From the NCBI RefSeq assembly GCF_014201355.1, contig NZ_JACHEG010000001.1, positions 496,001 through 560,000 of the forward strand: DNA of 64,000 bases. The letters are read 5' to 3'. The notes below the pieces were generated by a model. The model did not search any database and was not told where the DNA came from. It saw only the letters and a list, made by a program, of their open reading frames with translations. Positions 36,167-46,471 of this stretch are shown in pieces. Both the position numbers and the translations under genes were made by a program. Origin of the DNA: Aliirhizobium wenxiniae. GTDB lineage: Bacteria; Pseudomonadota; Alphaproteobacteria; Rhizobiales; Rhizobiaceae. The stretch's first letter is position 1. Every line of letters begins with the position of its first letter.

Positions 36167-37000
36167 ATGAAGATCATTTCGCAAAACACCGCCTTTGGCG
36201 GCATGCAGGGCGTTTTCAGCCATGAATCGGAAGCCTGCAAATGTGAGATGACCTTTGCGGTCTTCGTGCCGCCGCAGGCGATCAGCGAACCACGCCCGGT
36301 GCTCTGGTATCTTTCCGGCCTTACCTGCACCCATGCAAACGTCATGGAAAAGGGCGAGTATCGCCGCCTTGCAGCGGAACTCGGCCTGATCATCGTTTGC
36401 CCGGATGTCAGCCCACGCGGCAATGACGTGCCTGACGAACTGACCAATTGGCAGATGGGCAAGGGCGCGGGCTTCTATCTCGACGCGACCGAAAAGCCCT
36501 GGGCCGAAAACTACCAGATGTATACCTACATCACCGAGGAACTGCCCAAACTCGTCAGCGAGCAATTCCGCGTCGACATGAGCCGCCAGGGCATTTTCGG
36601 CCATTCGATGGGCGGCCATGGCGCCATGACCATTGCGCTGAAAAACCCGGAGCGTTTTAAGAGCTGCTCGGCCTTCGCGCCGATCGTCGAGCCGTCGACC
36701 GCAGACTGGTCTGAGCCGGCATTCGAAAAATATCTCGGCGCAGACAAGGCTCAGTGGCGCCAGTATGATGCCTGCGCGCTGGTCGCAGATGGCGCGCGTT
36801 TCCCCGAATTTCTGATCGATCAGGGCAAGGCGGACGGCTTTCTGGAAAATGGTCTGCGCCCATGGCTGTTCGAGGAAGCCGTGAAAGACACCGATATCTC
36901 GCTGACGCTCAGGATGCATGAGCGCTACGACCATTCCTACTATTTCATCTCGACCTTTATGGACGATCACCTGCGCTGGCATGCCCAGCGGCTTGGCTGA
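36167..37000 (+). CDS. fghA: S-formylglutathione hydrolase
   Basis: Hydrolyses S-formylglutathione to formate and glutathione, the step after FrmA. 277 residues, normal length, alpha/beta-hydrolase of the esterase D type. The nucleophile is in GHSMGGHGAM, the oxyanion segment is WYLSGLTCTHAN with the conserved Cys, and the His of the triad is in ERYDHSYYF. It ends with a strong terminator, closing the formaldehyde block. Confidence 0.96.
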   Translation: MKIISQNTAFGGMQGVFSHESEACKCEMTFAVFVPPQAISEPRPVLWYLSGLTCTHANVMEKGEYRRLAAELGLIIVCPDVSPRGNDVPDELTNWQMGKGAGFYLDATEKPWAENYQMYTYITEELPKLVSEQFRVDMSRQGIFGHSMGGHGAMTIALKNPERFKSCSAFAPIVEPSTADWSEPAFEKYLGADKAQWRQYDACALVADGARFPEFLIDQGKADGFLENGLRPWLFEEAVKDTDISLTLRMHERYDHSYYFISTFMDDHLRWHAQRLG

Positions 37001-37027
37001 TTTCTCCAAAGAATTGCGAAGATGAAG

Positions 37028-37060
37028 GAAGCCGGCGATATTGCCGGCTTCACTGTTTTT
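37028..37060 (+). terminator. Terminator after fghA
   Basis: GAAGCCGGC / GCCGGCTTC stem with six-base loop, then ACTGTTTTT. It lies just before the convergent DoxX stop and may serve both strands. Confidence 0.85.
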
Positions 37061-37065
37061 AGGCT

Positions 37066-37461
37066 TCAGATCTTCTTGCGGTTATCGACCGAAAACGCGC
37101 CGGCACCTGCAAAGAAGAGATAGATGAAGATGAACGAGAACAGGATGGCCGCCTCACCCTTGTTGACGGCCGGCCAGAAACCGCCCGGCGCATGTGCCAT
37201 GAAATAAGCGACGGCCATCTGGCCGGACAGGATGAATGCGACCGGCCGCGTCAGGAAGCCGATGGTGATCAGGATCCCGCCGACAAATTCCAGAAGTGCT
37301 GCAAACAGCATCAGCGTGGAAAGCGGCCCCCCGTCACCCTGCGGCACGGGAAATGCAAAAAGCTTCATGGTCCCATGTTCCAAGAACAGAAGACCGGTCA
37401 TAATTCTCAAGGCAGCCAGACCTTGCTCTCTATAGACTGCCAGACGATCGAAAAGTGCCAT
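37066..37461 (-). CDS. DoxX family membrane protein
   Basis: 131 residues with four membrane helices: about 13-33, 48-70, 75-95 and 100-124. The GLLFLEHGTMKLFAF and GGILITIGFLTRPVAFILSGQMAVAYF segments are typical DoxX. Members take part in quinone or redox-linked membrane processes; here the role is open. ATG 37461 has GGGGAGA upstream, unlike the ATG ten codons earlier. Confidence 0.9.
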   Translation of the reverse strand: MALFDRLAVYREQGLAALRIMTGLLFLEHGTMKLFAFPVPQGDGGPLSTLMLFAALLEFVGGILITIGFLTRPVAFILSGQMAVAYFMAHAPGGFWPAVNKGEAAILFSFIFIYLFFAGAGAFSVDNRKKI

Positions 37462-37574
37462 CGGATATCTCCCCGGATGAATAAGCGGCACAGCGTTAGT
37501 TCACGGCCGTTCTTGCCAGAAATCAACTTTCCGACAGCATCCTTAGAAGTTGTAAATCCGATTTAAGCAAGCCC

Positions 37575-38075
37575 TTACGGAGCACCGCCACTCGCAAGAG
37601 ATGTGAGCAGCGCTGCACGATGCGGCCTTCCGAGCTGGAATTCAGACGCGATTCGATTTGCGATCTTTTCCGCCAGAGGACTGTCTGCAGGCTCCTTGCC
37701 GAAGCTCATGACCGATGTCTCGAATTCGCCCTCGGCAACCGGTTCACCCGATCCGACCGAGATGACCTTGACCATAACCCTTGCGGAATAACGATGGCCG
37801 AAAAGGACAGGCGATCGCCGCGTGTCCGACAACCTCACCGTCAGGATGGTCCGCGGCAGCATCATCGAACGCGATGTGGCGCGGATCGCGGAATCAACCA
37901 GGATATCGGTGCCGGCGATCAGATCGCGGGAAACATCCGGCTGGGCTGTCACGAAAGCGCCTCGCACGTCATAGAGCATGCGCTCCGCCTGCTCTTCTGC
38001 CGCCGGCATGCGAAAGCCGGCCAGCATCAGCACGGCAAGCGGAATAGCGATGATACGGACAGATTTCAGGAACAT
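37575..38075 (-). CDS. Exported hypothetical protein
   Basis: 166 residues with a signal sequence (VRIIAIPLAVLMLAGF, cleaved near 22-25). The mature part is basic and strand-rich, with SPVLFGHRYSARVMVKVISV; no cysteines or known motif. It lies upstream of the DoxX gene on the same strand with a 110-base gap. A conserved exported protein of rhizobia; function unknown. Confidence 0.65.
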   Translation of the reverse strand: MFLKSVRIIAIPLAVLMLAGFRMPAAEEQAERMLYDVRGAFVTAQPDVSRDLIAGTDILVDSAIRATSRSMMLPRTILTVRLSDTRRSPVLFGHRYSARVMVKVISVGSGEPVAEGEFETSVMSFGKEPADSPLAEKIANRIASEFQLGRPHRAALLTSLASGGAP

Positions 38076-38129
38076 GCTGGCATCCGGAATGACGAGCCCG
38101 CATGTTCCCCGTTTAGGGTTAGTGAAGCC

Positions 38130-38921
38130 TTAAACCGAAGGCTTCAGAGCCTCAAAAACCGCCACGGCAGCCTGAAATTCTGCATGGCGCTTTTCGCGAC
38201 GGTTCTGCGCTTCCGCATCCTCGCCCCAGTGCTCAGCCGTCCAGTCCTCTTCGAGATGGGCAAGCTGCCAGATATCCTCCGCCGCAAGGTAGCTCTCGGC
38301 AAAGGCGAGCGCCAGGATGGCGGAGCCGGTCAAAGTTGTCACCGTATGGAGAACCGCAAGTTCGATCGGCGTATCGTACTTCCTCAAAGCCGAGGAAAAT
38401 GCCGCTGTCGCATCGCGTGGCTGCTCCTTCGGCATCACGCCTTCGATCAGTTCGAAACGCGCGCCGTACTGGTTTGCCGCCCAGTCGAGGATCGGATCCC
38501 ATTGTTGCCGCTGGCGAAGAACCAGGTTTTCCGGGCTTTCTGCCCGGTAGCAGAGCATGTCGCTGGACGAGAAGCGAAGAATGTCCTCGAACACGGCCTG
38601 AGCCTCCACGGCAACACCGTCGATGGCGGTATTGATCAGGCGCGTCACCGGCATGGTGCGCGGATCGATGACCTCCACCTGGTTCGCCCATTCGTCACGC
38701 AGCAATTCCGCAAGCTGCGACGTCGGCACGGCGAGTGCGGCCTTGGCCGGCGTCTTCACCGGGCGACCGTCGAGATGCACGGCATGCCCGCCCTCGCTTT
38801 CGACGATCAAGACCTCGGTGTAGAAACGCTTTGGCAGCGGCTTCTGCATCTGGATCTGCGCCCGCCGTGTCGGGTCAGGATGGCTCATCGCTTCTGAAGG
38901 ATCGGGGAAAAGTTCGCGCAT
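38130..38921 (-). CDS. ATP12 family chaperone
   Basis: 263-residue homologue of mitochondrial ATP12, which assists assembly of the F1-ATPase alpha subunit. The family region covers about 20-230, including KPLPKRFYTEVLIVES, PVKTPAKAALAVPTSQLAELLRDEW and LCYRAESPENLVLRQ. It is a hallmark of alphaproteobacteria. It is downstream of the HAD and RluA genes, with 11 bases between, so the three form an operon. Confidence 0.94.
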   Translation of the reverse strand: MRELFPDPSEAMSHPDPTRRAQIQMQKPLPKRFYTEVLIVESEGGHAVHLDGRPVKTPAKAALAVPTSQLAELLRDEWANQVEVIDPRTMPVTRLINTAIDGVAVEAQAVFEDILRFSSSDMLCYRAESPENLVLRQRQQWDPILDWAANQYGARFELIEGVMPKEQPRDATAAFSSALRKYDTPIELAVLHTVTTLTGSAILALAFAESYLAAEDIWQLAHLEEDWTAEHWGEDAEAQNRREKRHAEFQAAVAVFEALKPSV

Positions 38922-38932
38922 GTGATAATTCC

Positions 38933-39580
38933 TCAGCCGATATGGGCCAATATCTCGCTCGGATGGCTGACGATCACGTCGGCACCGGCCTCCTTGAGTT
39001 CCGTGACGGAAGCGTATCCCCAGGAGACACCGATCGCGGTCGCACCGGCAGCCTTTGCCATTTGCATATCGTAAATGGCATCGCCGATCACAAGCGTGTC
39101 GGCCGGCTGCATCCCGGTCTCGTCACAGCATTCCGTCACCATCGCCGGATGCGGTTTGGACGGGCAATCGTCGGCCGTGCGCGATGCGACGAACTTGAAG
39201 CCGTGCGTCTCCCTGACGGAATCCAGCCCCCGGCGAGATTTGCCGGTGACGGCACCGAGAATGATTTCGTCACGACCCTGAAGCGTATTCATCAGCTCGA
39301 GAATGCCGGGAAACAGCGGCTCGCGGTAATCCATATCGCTGCGAACGACGGAAAACAGCGACCTGTAATAGGCCATCATGTCGATGTCCTCCTGATCCGC
39401 ATGTTCCTTGCCCTGCATTCGCGCAATCGCGATATCGAGCGTCAGCCCGATGATCGATTTCGTATCCTCGAAAGATGGCTCGGGCTTGCCGAAATGCAGG
39501 AACGTACGACGCATGGTTTCATGGATCAGGCCCGCGCTATCGATCAGCGTGCCGTCGCAATCAAACAGAACCAGTTTCAT
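38933..39580 (-). CDS. HAD family hydrolase (phosphoglycolate phosphatase-like)
   Basis: 215 residues with all HAD motifs: LFDCDGTLID at residues 4-13 (nucleophile Asp), GAVTGKSRR (Ser/Thr of motif II), KPHPAMV (Lys of motif III) and VIGDAIYDMQMA (motif IV). The cap is the C1 helical type. The start overlaps the stop of the RluA gene by four bases (ATGA). Substrate unknown. Confidence 0.92.
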   Translation of the reverse strand: MKLVLFDCDGTLIDSAGLIHETMRRTFLHFGKPEPSFEDTKSIIGLTLDIAIARMQGKEHADQEDIDMMAYYRSLFSVVRSDMDYREPLFPGILELMNTLQGRDEIILGAVTGKSRRGLDSVRETHGFKFVASRTADDCPSKPHPAMVTECCDETGMQPADTLVIGDAIYDMQMAKAAGATAIGVSWGYASVTELKEAGADVIVSHPSEILAHIG

Positions 39581-40566
39581 TCGTCATCATCCCTTGCGCC
39601 ATTTTCCATGTCGAAGCCGAGCAGGTTCCAGCTCTGGACCATATGCGGCGGCAGCGGCGCGGTAACCTTCAGGCGACCGCCATTCGGATGTGGAATGTCG
39701 ATATGGCGTGCGTGCAGATGCAGTTTCTTCTGGATGCCACCCGGGAAAGGCCAGTTGACATCGTCGTCGTAATATTTCGGATCGCCGATGATCGGATGGC
39801 CCATGGAAAGCGCGTGGACGCGCAACTGGTGGGTACGGCCTGTATAGGGCTCCATCTCCAGCCATGCCAGCGACTGCGCCGCGGTTTCAAGCACGCGGTA
39901 ATAGGAGATGGCGTGATCAGCCCCCTCCTCGCCATGCTTGGCGATCCGCATCTTGTCACCATCCGGTGTCTGGATCTTGACCAGCCAGGACGACAGCTTG
40001 TCCTCGCGTTTGCGCGGCACGCCCTTCACCAGCGACCAATAGGTCTTCTTGGTATCACGCTCGCGAAATGCTGCAGTCAGCTTCTGGGCGGCACCGCGGG
40101 TGCGCGCGATCACCAGAACGCCGGACGTGTCGCGGTCGAGACGATGGACCAGACGCGGCTTCTCGCCCTTGGGGCTGATCCAGGATTCAAGCATCTGGTC
40201 GATATGGCGCGTCACGCCCGAACCGCCCTGCACGGCAAGGCCGGCCGGCTTGTTCAAGACGATCACCTTGTCGTCCTCATGCAGGACCATGCGCTGCAGC
40301 AGCTCGTAATCGCCGGCATGCTTCAGATCCTTGGAGGCGATAGGGCCCTTCTTGGAATCAGTATCCATGGGCGGCACACGGACCGTCTGGCCGGGCTCGA
40401 CGCGTGTGTCGGTCTTGACGCGACCACCATCGACGCGCACCTGACCGGAGCGCAGCAATTTCTGCAACGGGCCGAAACCCAGACCCGGATAGTGAATCTT
40501 GAACCAACGGTCGAGGCGCATGCCTGCCTCGTCCGCCTCGACGCGGATATGCTCGATGCCTGCCAT
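39577..40566 (-). CDS. RluA family 23S rRNA pseudouridine synthase (RluC-like)
   Basis: 329 residues: S4 domain at about 15-75 (LGFGPLQKLLRSGQVRVDG), then the RluA catalytic domain with catalytic Asp in HRLDRDTSGVLVIAR and the GRTHQLRVH motif. It converts specific uridines in 23S rRNA to pseudouridine; the site is most likely that of RluC, but this is by analogy. ATG 40566. It starts the operon that continues into the HAD and ATP12 genes. Confidence 0.93.
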   Translation of the reverse strand: MAGIEHIRVEADEAGMRLDRWFKIHYPGLGFGPLQKLLRSGQVRVDGGRVKTDTRVEPGQTVRVPPMDTDSKKGPIASKDLKHAGDYELLQRMVLHEDDKVIVLNKPAGLAVQGGSGVTRHIDQMLESWISPKGEKPRLVHRLDRDTSGVLVIARTRGAAQKLTAAFRERDTKKTYWSLVKGVPRKREDKLSSWLVKIQTPDGDKMRIAKHGEEGADHAISYYRVLETAAQSLAWLEMEPYTGRTHQLRVHALSMGHPIIGDPKYYDDDVNWPFPGGIQKKLHLHARHIDIPHPNGGRLKVTAPLPPHMVQSWNLLGFDMENGARDDDE

Positions 40567-40602
40567 CAACGCTCTTTCTTATATCTTCTTGAGGGCCGCT
40601 CT

Positions 40603-40980
40603 TTAGAGCATTGCCCGCCCGAGCGCCAGCCCGGCAAAGACGGCGGCGAACGAAACCACGAGGCTGCCGATCACATAAGCGGCGGCAGCAGTGATCGCGC
40701 CGCGCTCGAAAAGGACCATCGTATCGAGAGAAAAGGACGACCAGGTGGTAAAGCCGCCGATAATTCCGGTGACGATGAACACCCGCAGCTCCATCGAGGC
40801 ATTGAAACGGCGCGCGATCATTTCCACCGACAGACCGATGATGAACGATCCGACGACGTTTACGGCAAGTGTTCCCCAGGGAAAGCTCGGCCCGAACCAG
40901 CGGACAGAAAAGACGCCGACCAGATAACGAAGAACTGAACCGATTGCCCCGCCCAATGCGGCCAATAGAATATTCGTCAT
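40603..40980 (-). CDS. crcB: Fluoride ion channel CrcB/Fluc
   Basis: 125 residues, four membrane helices. The conserved GGAIGSVLRYLV and WGTLAVNVVGSFIIG segments and GIIGGFTTWSSFSLDT identify Fluc, which exports fluoride as a dual-topology dimer. I saw no fluoride riboswitch in the leader on this strand. It lies 36 bases upstream of the RluA gene, so it may join that operon. Confidence 0.95.
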   Translation of the reverse strand: MTNILLAALGGAIGSVLRYLVGVFSVRWFGPSFPWGTLAVNVVGSFIIGLSVEMIARRFNASMELRVFIVTGIIGGFTTWSSFSLDTMVLFERGAITAAAAYVIGSLVVSFAAVFAGLALGRAML

Positions 40981-41094
40981 GACTTCAACCCTTGACTGCG
41001 TGACTAAAAGCCCACATCGTTAAAAAGCAGTGGTTCGGCTTAAGCATCGAAGAACACCCACTCCCGTAAGGGTGGAAGATCGAAGGTGAGGCAA

Positions 41095-41373
41095 ATGACC
41101 CAGATCGTAACCATTTCTGCAAATACGGCGGCTTTGAATATCGAAGCGCTCCGCACGCCACGCCGCGTTTCCGTGAAGGACCAGGTGGCCGATGTCAAGG
41201 CTGACGCTGATCGGAACGCCAAGGCTCTGGAGAATGTCAGCGATCCGGAAGCCATTGATAACATGATCCCCGCGATAAAAGTCGGCATCGACGTCCTAAC
41301 CACCGGCAAACAGCCGCAGCAGCAATATTCCCTGCAGCAGGTCGAGGCGGCTTATCGCGACCTCGAGGACTGA
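41095..41373 (+). CDS. Small hypothetical protein
   Basis: 92 residues. The acidic, helical middle (VKDQVADVKADADRNAKALENVSDPE) and the Gln-rich end (KQPQQQYSLQQVEAAYRDLED) suggest a soluble helical protein. GGTGAGG lies just upstream. No family recognised, but composition fits a real gene. It is the last gene before the glycine riboswitch. Confidence 0.55.
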   Translation: MTQIVTISANTAALNIEALRTPRRVSVKDQVADVKADADRNAKALENVSDPEAIDNMIPAIKVGIDVLTTGKQPQQQYSLQQVEAAYRDLED

Positions 41374-41597
41374 GTATTTTGAACTGAACGGCTAGTCTGC
41401 TGTACGCGCGCTGAACTCCCGCTTCGACATTCCAATGCCTCCTTCAGACAGACAAGATCGCTGAACAGCGAACCCGGTGCGGGTCTCCGCCGGAGCAGGC
41501 TGTCATTGAACCAGATCAATCCATACAGATCATGCGACAGAAATCGTGCTGGTTTCGACATGCGGCCCTTGCCAAAAGGTATGCCGCAACGATAATG

Positions 41598-41775
41598 AGC
41601 GCGACCCGTAGGGAGAAGCCGCTTCAGTGCGGTGCCGAAGGAGCAACCGCCCCGGAAACTCTCAGGCAAAAGGACCACGGGTAGACTGCAGGAACTCTGG
41701 AGAGTAGCAGCCGATTTTCGGAGGCTCGCCGAAGGGATAACAATCTCAGGCGAAAGGGACAGAGGGGGCTCGAAA
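41598..41775 (+). promoter_or_regulatory. Tandem glycine riboswitch
   Basis: Two glycine aptamers in a row. The first covers about 41598-41700, with GGAGAAGCC..., ACTCTCAGGCAAAAGGACCACGGG... and CTCTGGAGAG. The second (about 41702-41775) has AATCTCAGGCGAAAGGGACAGAGGGGG. The repeated CTCAGGCxAAAGGAC cores are the hallmark. Glycine binding should turn on the glycine-cleavage operon gcvT-gcvH-gcvP, whose first start is about 90 bases downstream. Confidence 0.93.
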
Positions 41776-41867
41776 CCGACAAGGGAAACCCTTTGGGGCA
41801 AACCCGTGTCCTAATCTGAGCCGGCGTGCGACCTGTTTTCAGGCGTGCCCAAACCTGGAGGCGTCTT

Positions 41868-43004
41868 TTGGACGATCAAGCAGCTCTTCGCACTACTCCG
41901 CTCCACGCATTGCACATCTCGCTCGGCGCAAAAATGGTGCCGTTCGCCGGTTATGACATGCCGGTGCAATATCCGCTCGGCGTGATGAAGGAACACCTTC
42001 ATACCCGCGCGGAGGCCGGTCTGTTCGACGTGTCTCATATGGGCCAGGTGATCGTGAAGGCGAAATCCGGCGAGTATGCCGACGCGGCGCTGGCGCTCGA
42101 AAAACTCGTCCCGGTCGACATTCTGGGCCTCAAGGAAGGTCGCCAGCGTTACGGCTTCTTCACAGATGCAAACGGCGGCATCCTCGACGACCTGATGATT
42201 ACCAATCGCGGTGACCATCTTCTTGTTGTCGTCAACGCCGCCTGCAAGGACCAGGACGTTGCCCATATGAAGGCAAACCTAGCCGATTGTGACGTCACGC
42301 TTCTGGAAGACCGCGCACTGATCGCCCTTCAGGGTCCCCGAGCGCAGGCGGTTCTGGCCGAACTCTGGGCCGGCGTTTCCGGCATGAAGTTCATGGACGT
42401 GCGCGAAGTGCCGCTTCACGACGTGCCCTGCATCATCTCCCGCTCCGGTTATTCCGGCGAAGACGGCTTTGAGATCTCCGTACCGGAAGCCCATGCCGTC
42501 GAAGTCGCCAAGGCTCTGCTGGAACACCCGGACTGCGAAGCGATCGGCCTCGGCGCGCGCGACAGTCTTCGTCTCGAAGCTGGCCTGTGTCTCTACGGAA
42601 ACGACATCGACACCACCACTTCGCCGATCGAAGCCTCGCTCGAATGGGCGCTGCAGAAGGCCCGCAAGGCCGGCGGCGACCGCGAAGGCGGTTTTCCGGG
42701 CGCAGAACGCATCCTCGGCGAACTGGCCAATGGCACGACCCGCCGCCGCGTTGGCCTGAAGCCCGAAGGCAAGGCACCGGTTCGCTCGCATGCAAAACTC
42801 TACGCCGATGCGGAAGGCAAGACCGAGCTCGGCGAAGTCACATCCGGCACATTCGGCCCGAGCGTCGAAGGCCCGGTCGCCATGGGTTACCTGCCGGTCA
42901 GCCACACCGATGCCGGCACTCAAGTCTATGCGGAAGTCCGCGGCAAATATTTGCCCATGACCGTCACCGCCCTTCCCTTCATCACCCCCACCTATAAACG
43001 CTAA
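41868..43004 (+). CDS. gcvT: Glycine cleavage T protein (aminomethyltransferase)
   Basis: Transfers the aminomethyl carbon to tetrahydrofolate, releasing ammonia. 378 residues, full length. Signatures: [21 protein letters not shown], and [10 protein letters not shown] with the folate-binding region after. TTG 41868 has GGAGG six bases upstream (41857-41861) and gives a normal N-terminus; the open frame upstream overlaps the leader. First gene of gcvTHP. Confidence 0.97.
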   Translation: MDDQAALRTTPLHALHISLGAKMVPFAGYDMPVQYPLGVMKEHLHTRAEAGLFDVSHMGQVIVKAKSGEYADAALALEKLVPVDILGLKEGRQRYGFFTDANGGILDDLMITNRGDHLLVVVNAACKDQDVAHMKANLADCDVTLLEDRALIALQGPRAQAVLAELWAGVSGMKFMDVREVPLHDVPCIISRSGYSGEDGFEISVPEAHAVEVAKALLEHPDCEAIGLGARDSLRLEAGLCLYGNDIDTTTSPIEASLEWALQKARKAGGDREGGFPGAERILGELANGTTRRRVGLKPEGKAPVRSHAKLYADAEGKTELGEVTSGTFGPSVEGPVAMGYLPVSHTDAGTQVYAEVRGKYLPMTVTALPFITPTYKR

Positions 43005-43027
43005 GAAATCCTCCGGAGAGAACTAAA

Positions 43028-43390
43028 ATGTTGAAATTCACCGCTGAACACGAATGGCTGAAGCTTGAGGGCGATGTTGCGACCGTCGGCATCACCCAGC
43101 ACGCCGCCGACCAGCTCGGCGATCTCGTTTTCGTCGAACTTCCGGAAGTCGGCGCCGAACTGACCAAGGACGGCAATGCCGCTACCGTCGAAAGCGTCAA
43201 GGCCGCTTCTGACGTCTATTCTCCGCTCGATGGCGAAGTCACCGAAGTCAACCAGGCGATCGTCGACGACCCATCGCTGGTCAATTCCGACCCGCAGGGC
43301 GCCGCATGGTTCTTCAAGCTGAAGCTGAAGAACGTTTCCGACGTCGAAGGCCTGATGGACGAAGCCGCCTACAAGGACCTGATCGGATGA
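43028..43390 (+). CDS. gcvH: Glycine cleavage H protein
   Basis: 120-residue lipoyl carrier that shuttles between P, T and L proteins. The lipoylated Lys is in [16 protein letters not shown] (Lys at about 58). Second gene of the operon, 23 bases after gcvT, with a CCGGAGAG ribosome site; its stop overlaps the gcvP start by four bases. Confidence 0.97.
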   Translation: MLKFTAEHEWLKLEGDVATVGITQHAADQLGDLVFVELPEVGAELTKDGNAATVESVKAASDVYSPLDGEVTEVNQAIVDDPSLVNSDPQGAAWFFKLKLKNVSDVEGLMDEAAYKDLIG

Positions 43391-46251
43391 CCGAAAACAC
43401 CGATTTCCATTTCACCGACTACAATCCGTATGACTTCGCCAATCGGCGTCATATCGGCCCCTCGCCGACTGAGATGACCGAAATGCTGAAGGTCATCGGT
43501 TACAAGTCGCTCGACGCACTGATCGACGCCACCGTGCCTTCCTCGATCCGCCAGCAGGCTCCGCTTGCCTGGGGTGCAGCACTTTCCGAACGCGAAGCGC
43601 TCGACAAGCTGCGTGAGACGGCCAACAAGAACCAGGTCCTGACCTCGCTGATCGGCCAGGGCTATTACGGCACCGTCACCCCGCCGGTCATCCAGCGCAA
43701 CATTCTGGAAAACCCGGCCTGGTACACGGCCTATACGCCTTACCAGCCGGAAATCAGCCAGGGCCGTCTCGAAGCGCTTTTGAACTTCCAGACGATGATT
43801 GCCGACCTGACCGGTCTCGACGTCGCCAATGCTTCGCTTCTCGACGAAGCGACGGCTGCCGCCGAAGCCATGGCGCTCTGCCAGCGCCAGGCGAAGACCA
43901 AGGCAACCGCCTTCTTCGTCGACAAGGCCTGCCACCCGCAGACCATCGCCCTGATCGAAACCCGTGCCGCACCGCTCGGCTGGACCGTCATCATCGGAGA
44001 CCCGATGACCGATCTCGACCCGGTCGACGTGTTTGGCGCGATCTTCCAGTATCCGGGCACCCACGGCGAAGTGCGTGACTTCACCGGCCTGATCTCCCGC
44101 CTGCACCAGACCGGCGCGCTTGCTGCCGTTGCCGCCGATCTTCTGGCGCTGACGCTTTTGAAGTCTCCGGGTGAGATGGGTGCTGATATCGCCATCGGCT
44201 CCTCGCAGCGCTTCGGCGTTCCGGTCGGCTACGGTGGCCCGCACGCCGCTTACATGGCCGTCAAGGATGCCCACAAGCGCGCCATGCCCGGCCGTCTTGT
44301 CGGCGTTTCGGTCGACGCGCGCGGCAATCGTGCCTATCGCCTATCGCTGCAGACCCGCGAACAGCATATCCGCCGCGAAAAGGCGACGTCGAACATCTGC
44401 ACCGCGCAGGTTCTGCTCGCCGTCATGGCCTCGATGTACGGCGTCTTCCACGGTCCGCAGGGCCTGAAGGCGATCGCCCAGCAGGTCCACAAGAAGGCCG
44501 TGCTGATGGCCAAGGGCCTGGAAAAGCTCGGCTACAAAATCGAGCCGGAGACTTTCTTCGACACGATCACCGTCGAAGTCGGCCACATGCAGGGTCTTAT
44601 CCTGCGCGCAGCCGTTGCCGAAGGCGTCAACCTGCGCAAGGTCGGCGAGACCAAGATCGGCATGTCGCTCGATGAGCGCACCCGCCCGGTGACGCTGGAA
44701 GCCGTCTGGCGCGCATTCGGCGGCAATTTCAAGGTTTCGGATTTCGAAGTAGAATACCGCCTGCCGAACGCGCTGCTGAGAAAATCGGATTACATGACCC
44801 ATCCGATCTTCCATATGAACCGCGCCGAAAGCGAGATGACCCGCTACATCCGCCGCCTATCGGACCGTGACCTCGCGCTCGACCGTGCGATGATCCCGCT
44901 CGGCTCCTGCACGATGAAACTCAATGCGACAGCGGAAATGCTGCCGATCACCTGGCCGGAATTTTCGGATATCCATCCGTTCGTTCCTGTCGACCAGGCG
45001 CTCGGCTACAAGGAAATGATCGACGACCTGTCGGAAAAGCTCTGCCAGGTTACCGGTTACGACGCCTTCTCCATGCAGCCCAACTCGGGCGCGCAGGGTG
45101 AATATGCGGGTCTTCTGACCATCCGCAATTACCACATTGCCAATGGCGACACGCATCGCAACGTCTGCCTGATCCCGACCTCCGCCCATGGCACCAATCC
45201 GGCTTCTGCACAGATGGTCGGCATGAAGGTTGTGGTCGTCAAGGTTCGCGACAACGGCGATATCGATATCGACGATTTCCGCGCCAAGGCCGAAGAACAT
45301 GCCGCAAACCTTTCCTGCTGCATGATCACCTACCCGTCCACGCATGGCGTGTTCGAGGAAACGGTCAAGGAAATCTGCGACATCACCCACAAGCATGGTG
45401 GTCAGGTCTATCTCGACGGTGCCAACATGAACGCCATGGTCGGCCTCGCCCGCCCCGGCGACATCGGCTCCGACGTTTCGCACTTGAACCTGCACAAGAC
45501 CTTCTGCATTCCGCATGGCGGCGGCGGTCCCGGCATGGGCCCGATCGGCGTCAAGGCGCATCTTGCTCCTTACCTGCCGGGTCATGTCGCAAGCGACGGT
45601 CGTGAAGGTGCGGTCTCGGCTGCTCCGTTCGGTTCGCCGTCGATCCTGCCGATCTCCTGGTCCTACTGCCTGATGATGGGCGGCGAAGGCCTGATGCAGG
45701 CAACCAAGGTGGCGATCCTCAACGCCAACTATATCGCGGCCCGCCTCAAGGGTGCTTACGACGTGCTCTACAAGTCGGAAACCGGCCGCGTGGCGCATGA
45801 ATGCATCATCGACACCCGTCCGCTCAACGCCTCTGCAGGCGTGACGGTGGACGACGTGGCTAAGCGCCTGATCGATTGCGGTTTCCACGCTCCGACCATG
45901 AGCTGGCCGGTTGCCGGCACGCTGATGATCGAGCCGACGGAGTCGGAAACCAAGGCCGAACTCGACCGCTTCTGCGAAGCGATGCTGGCAATCCGCGAGG
46001 AAGCCCGCGACATCGAGGAAGGCCGCGCGGACAAGCTCAACAACCCGCTGAAGAACGCTCCGCACACCGTCGAGGATCTCGTCGGCGAGTGGGATCGTCC
46101 CTACAGCCGCGAACAGGCCTGCTTCCCGCCCGGCTCGTTCCGCGTCGACAAATACTGGTCGTCGGTCAACCGTATCGACAACGTGTATGGCGACCGCAAC
46201 CTCGTGTGCTCCTGCCCTCCGCTGGAGGATTACGCGGAAGCTGCCGAGTAA
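43387..46251 (+). CDS. gcvP: Glycine dehydrogenase (decarboxylating), P protein
   Basis: PLP enzyme that decarboxylates glycine and loads the rest onto GcvH. 954 residues, the single-chain form (not split into gcvPA/PB). The PLP-binding Lys is in [17 protein letters not shown], following the SxxSH-type region. ATG 43387 overlaps the gcvH stop (ATGA), so translation is coupled. A strong terminator follows at 46275. Confidence 0.98.
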   Translation: MTENTDFHFTDYNPYDFANRRHIGPSPTEMTEMLKVIGYKSLDALIDATVPSSIRQQAPLAWGAALSEREALDKLRETANKNQVLTSLIGQGYYGTVTPPVIQRNILENPAWYTAYTPYQPEISQGRLEALLNFQTMIADLTGLDVANASLLDEATAAAEAMALCQRQAKTKATAFFVDKACHPQTIALIETRAAPLGWTVIIGDPMTDLDPVDVFGAIFQYPGTHGEVRDFTGLISRLHQTGALAAVAADLLALTLLKSPGEMGADIAIGSSQRFGVPVGYGGPHAAYMAVKDAHKRAMPGRLVGVSVDARGNRAYRLSLQTREQHIRREKATSNICTAQVLLAVMASMYGVFHGPQGLKAIAQQVHKKAVLMAKGLEKLGYKIEPETFFDTITVEVGHMQGLILRAAVAEGVNLRKVGETKIGMSLDERTRPVTLEAVWRAFGGNFKVSDFEVEYRLPNALLRKSDYMTHPIFHMNRAESEMTRYIRRLSDRDLALDRAMIPLGSCTMKLNATAEMLPITWPEFSDIHPFVPVDQALGYKEMIDDLSEKLCQVTGYDAFSMQPNSGAQGEYAGLLTIRNYHIANGDTHRNVCLIPTSAHGTNPASAQMVGMKVVVVKVRDNGDIDIDDFRAKAEEHAANLSCCMITYPSTHGVFEETVKEICDITHKHGGQVYLDGANMNAMVGLARPGDIGSDVSHLNLHKTFCIPHGGGGPGMGPIGVKAHLAPYLPGHVASDGREGAVSAAPFGSPSILPISWSYCLMMGGEGLMQATKVAILNANYIAARLKGAYDVLYKSETGRVAHECIIDTRPLNASAGVTVDDVAKRLIDCGFHAPTMSWPVAGTLMIEPTESETKAELDRFCEAMLAIREEARDIEEGRADKLNNPLKNAPHTVEDLVGEWDRPYSREQACFPPGSFRVDKYWSSVNRIDNVYGDRNLVCSCPPLEDYAEAAE

Positions 46252-46274
46252 TCGGACAGGTACAAAACAATTGG

Positions 46275-46300
46275 AAAAGGCGGCCTCTGGCCGCCTTTTC
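46275..46300 (+). terminator. Terminator of the gcvTHP operon
   Basis: AAAAGGCGGCC / GGCCGCCTTTT stem with TCT loop; the right arm ends in TTTTC. Symmetric, so it could work on both strands. Confidence 0.9.
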
Positions 46301-46471
46301 TGTATCAAAATGAACCATTTGCGCCGTTGCGCATTATAGGCACAAGGCCGGATGCATCGAGGATGATCAGATGTGTTCGATGGGTGCCATGTCCTAAAGG
46401 CACTCTCCTGCTTCCGAACCCGCAGCGACAGAAAGCTCTTCGGAAGCTCCAGCATGGTTGTGAGGACAGAA

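Noticed and set aside
37620..40938. Two long plus-strand frames (about 425 and 490 codons)
   Set aside because: Antisense to the ATP12, HAD and RluA genes, whose motifs are clear.
40981..41094. Fluoride riboswitch upstream of crcB
   Set aside because: I looked for the compact GG-GATG...CTGAT core on the minus strand and did not find it.
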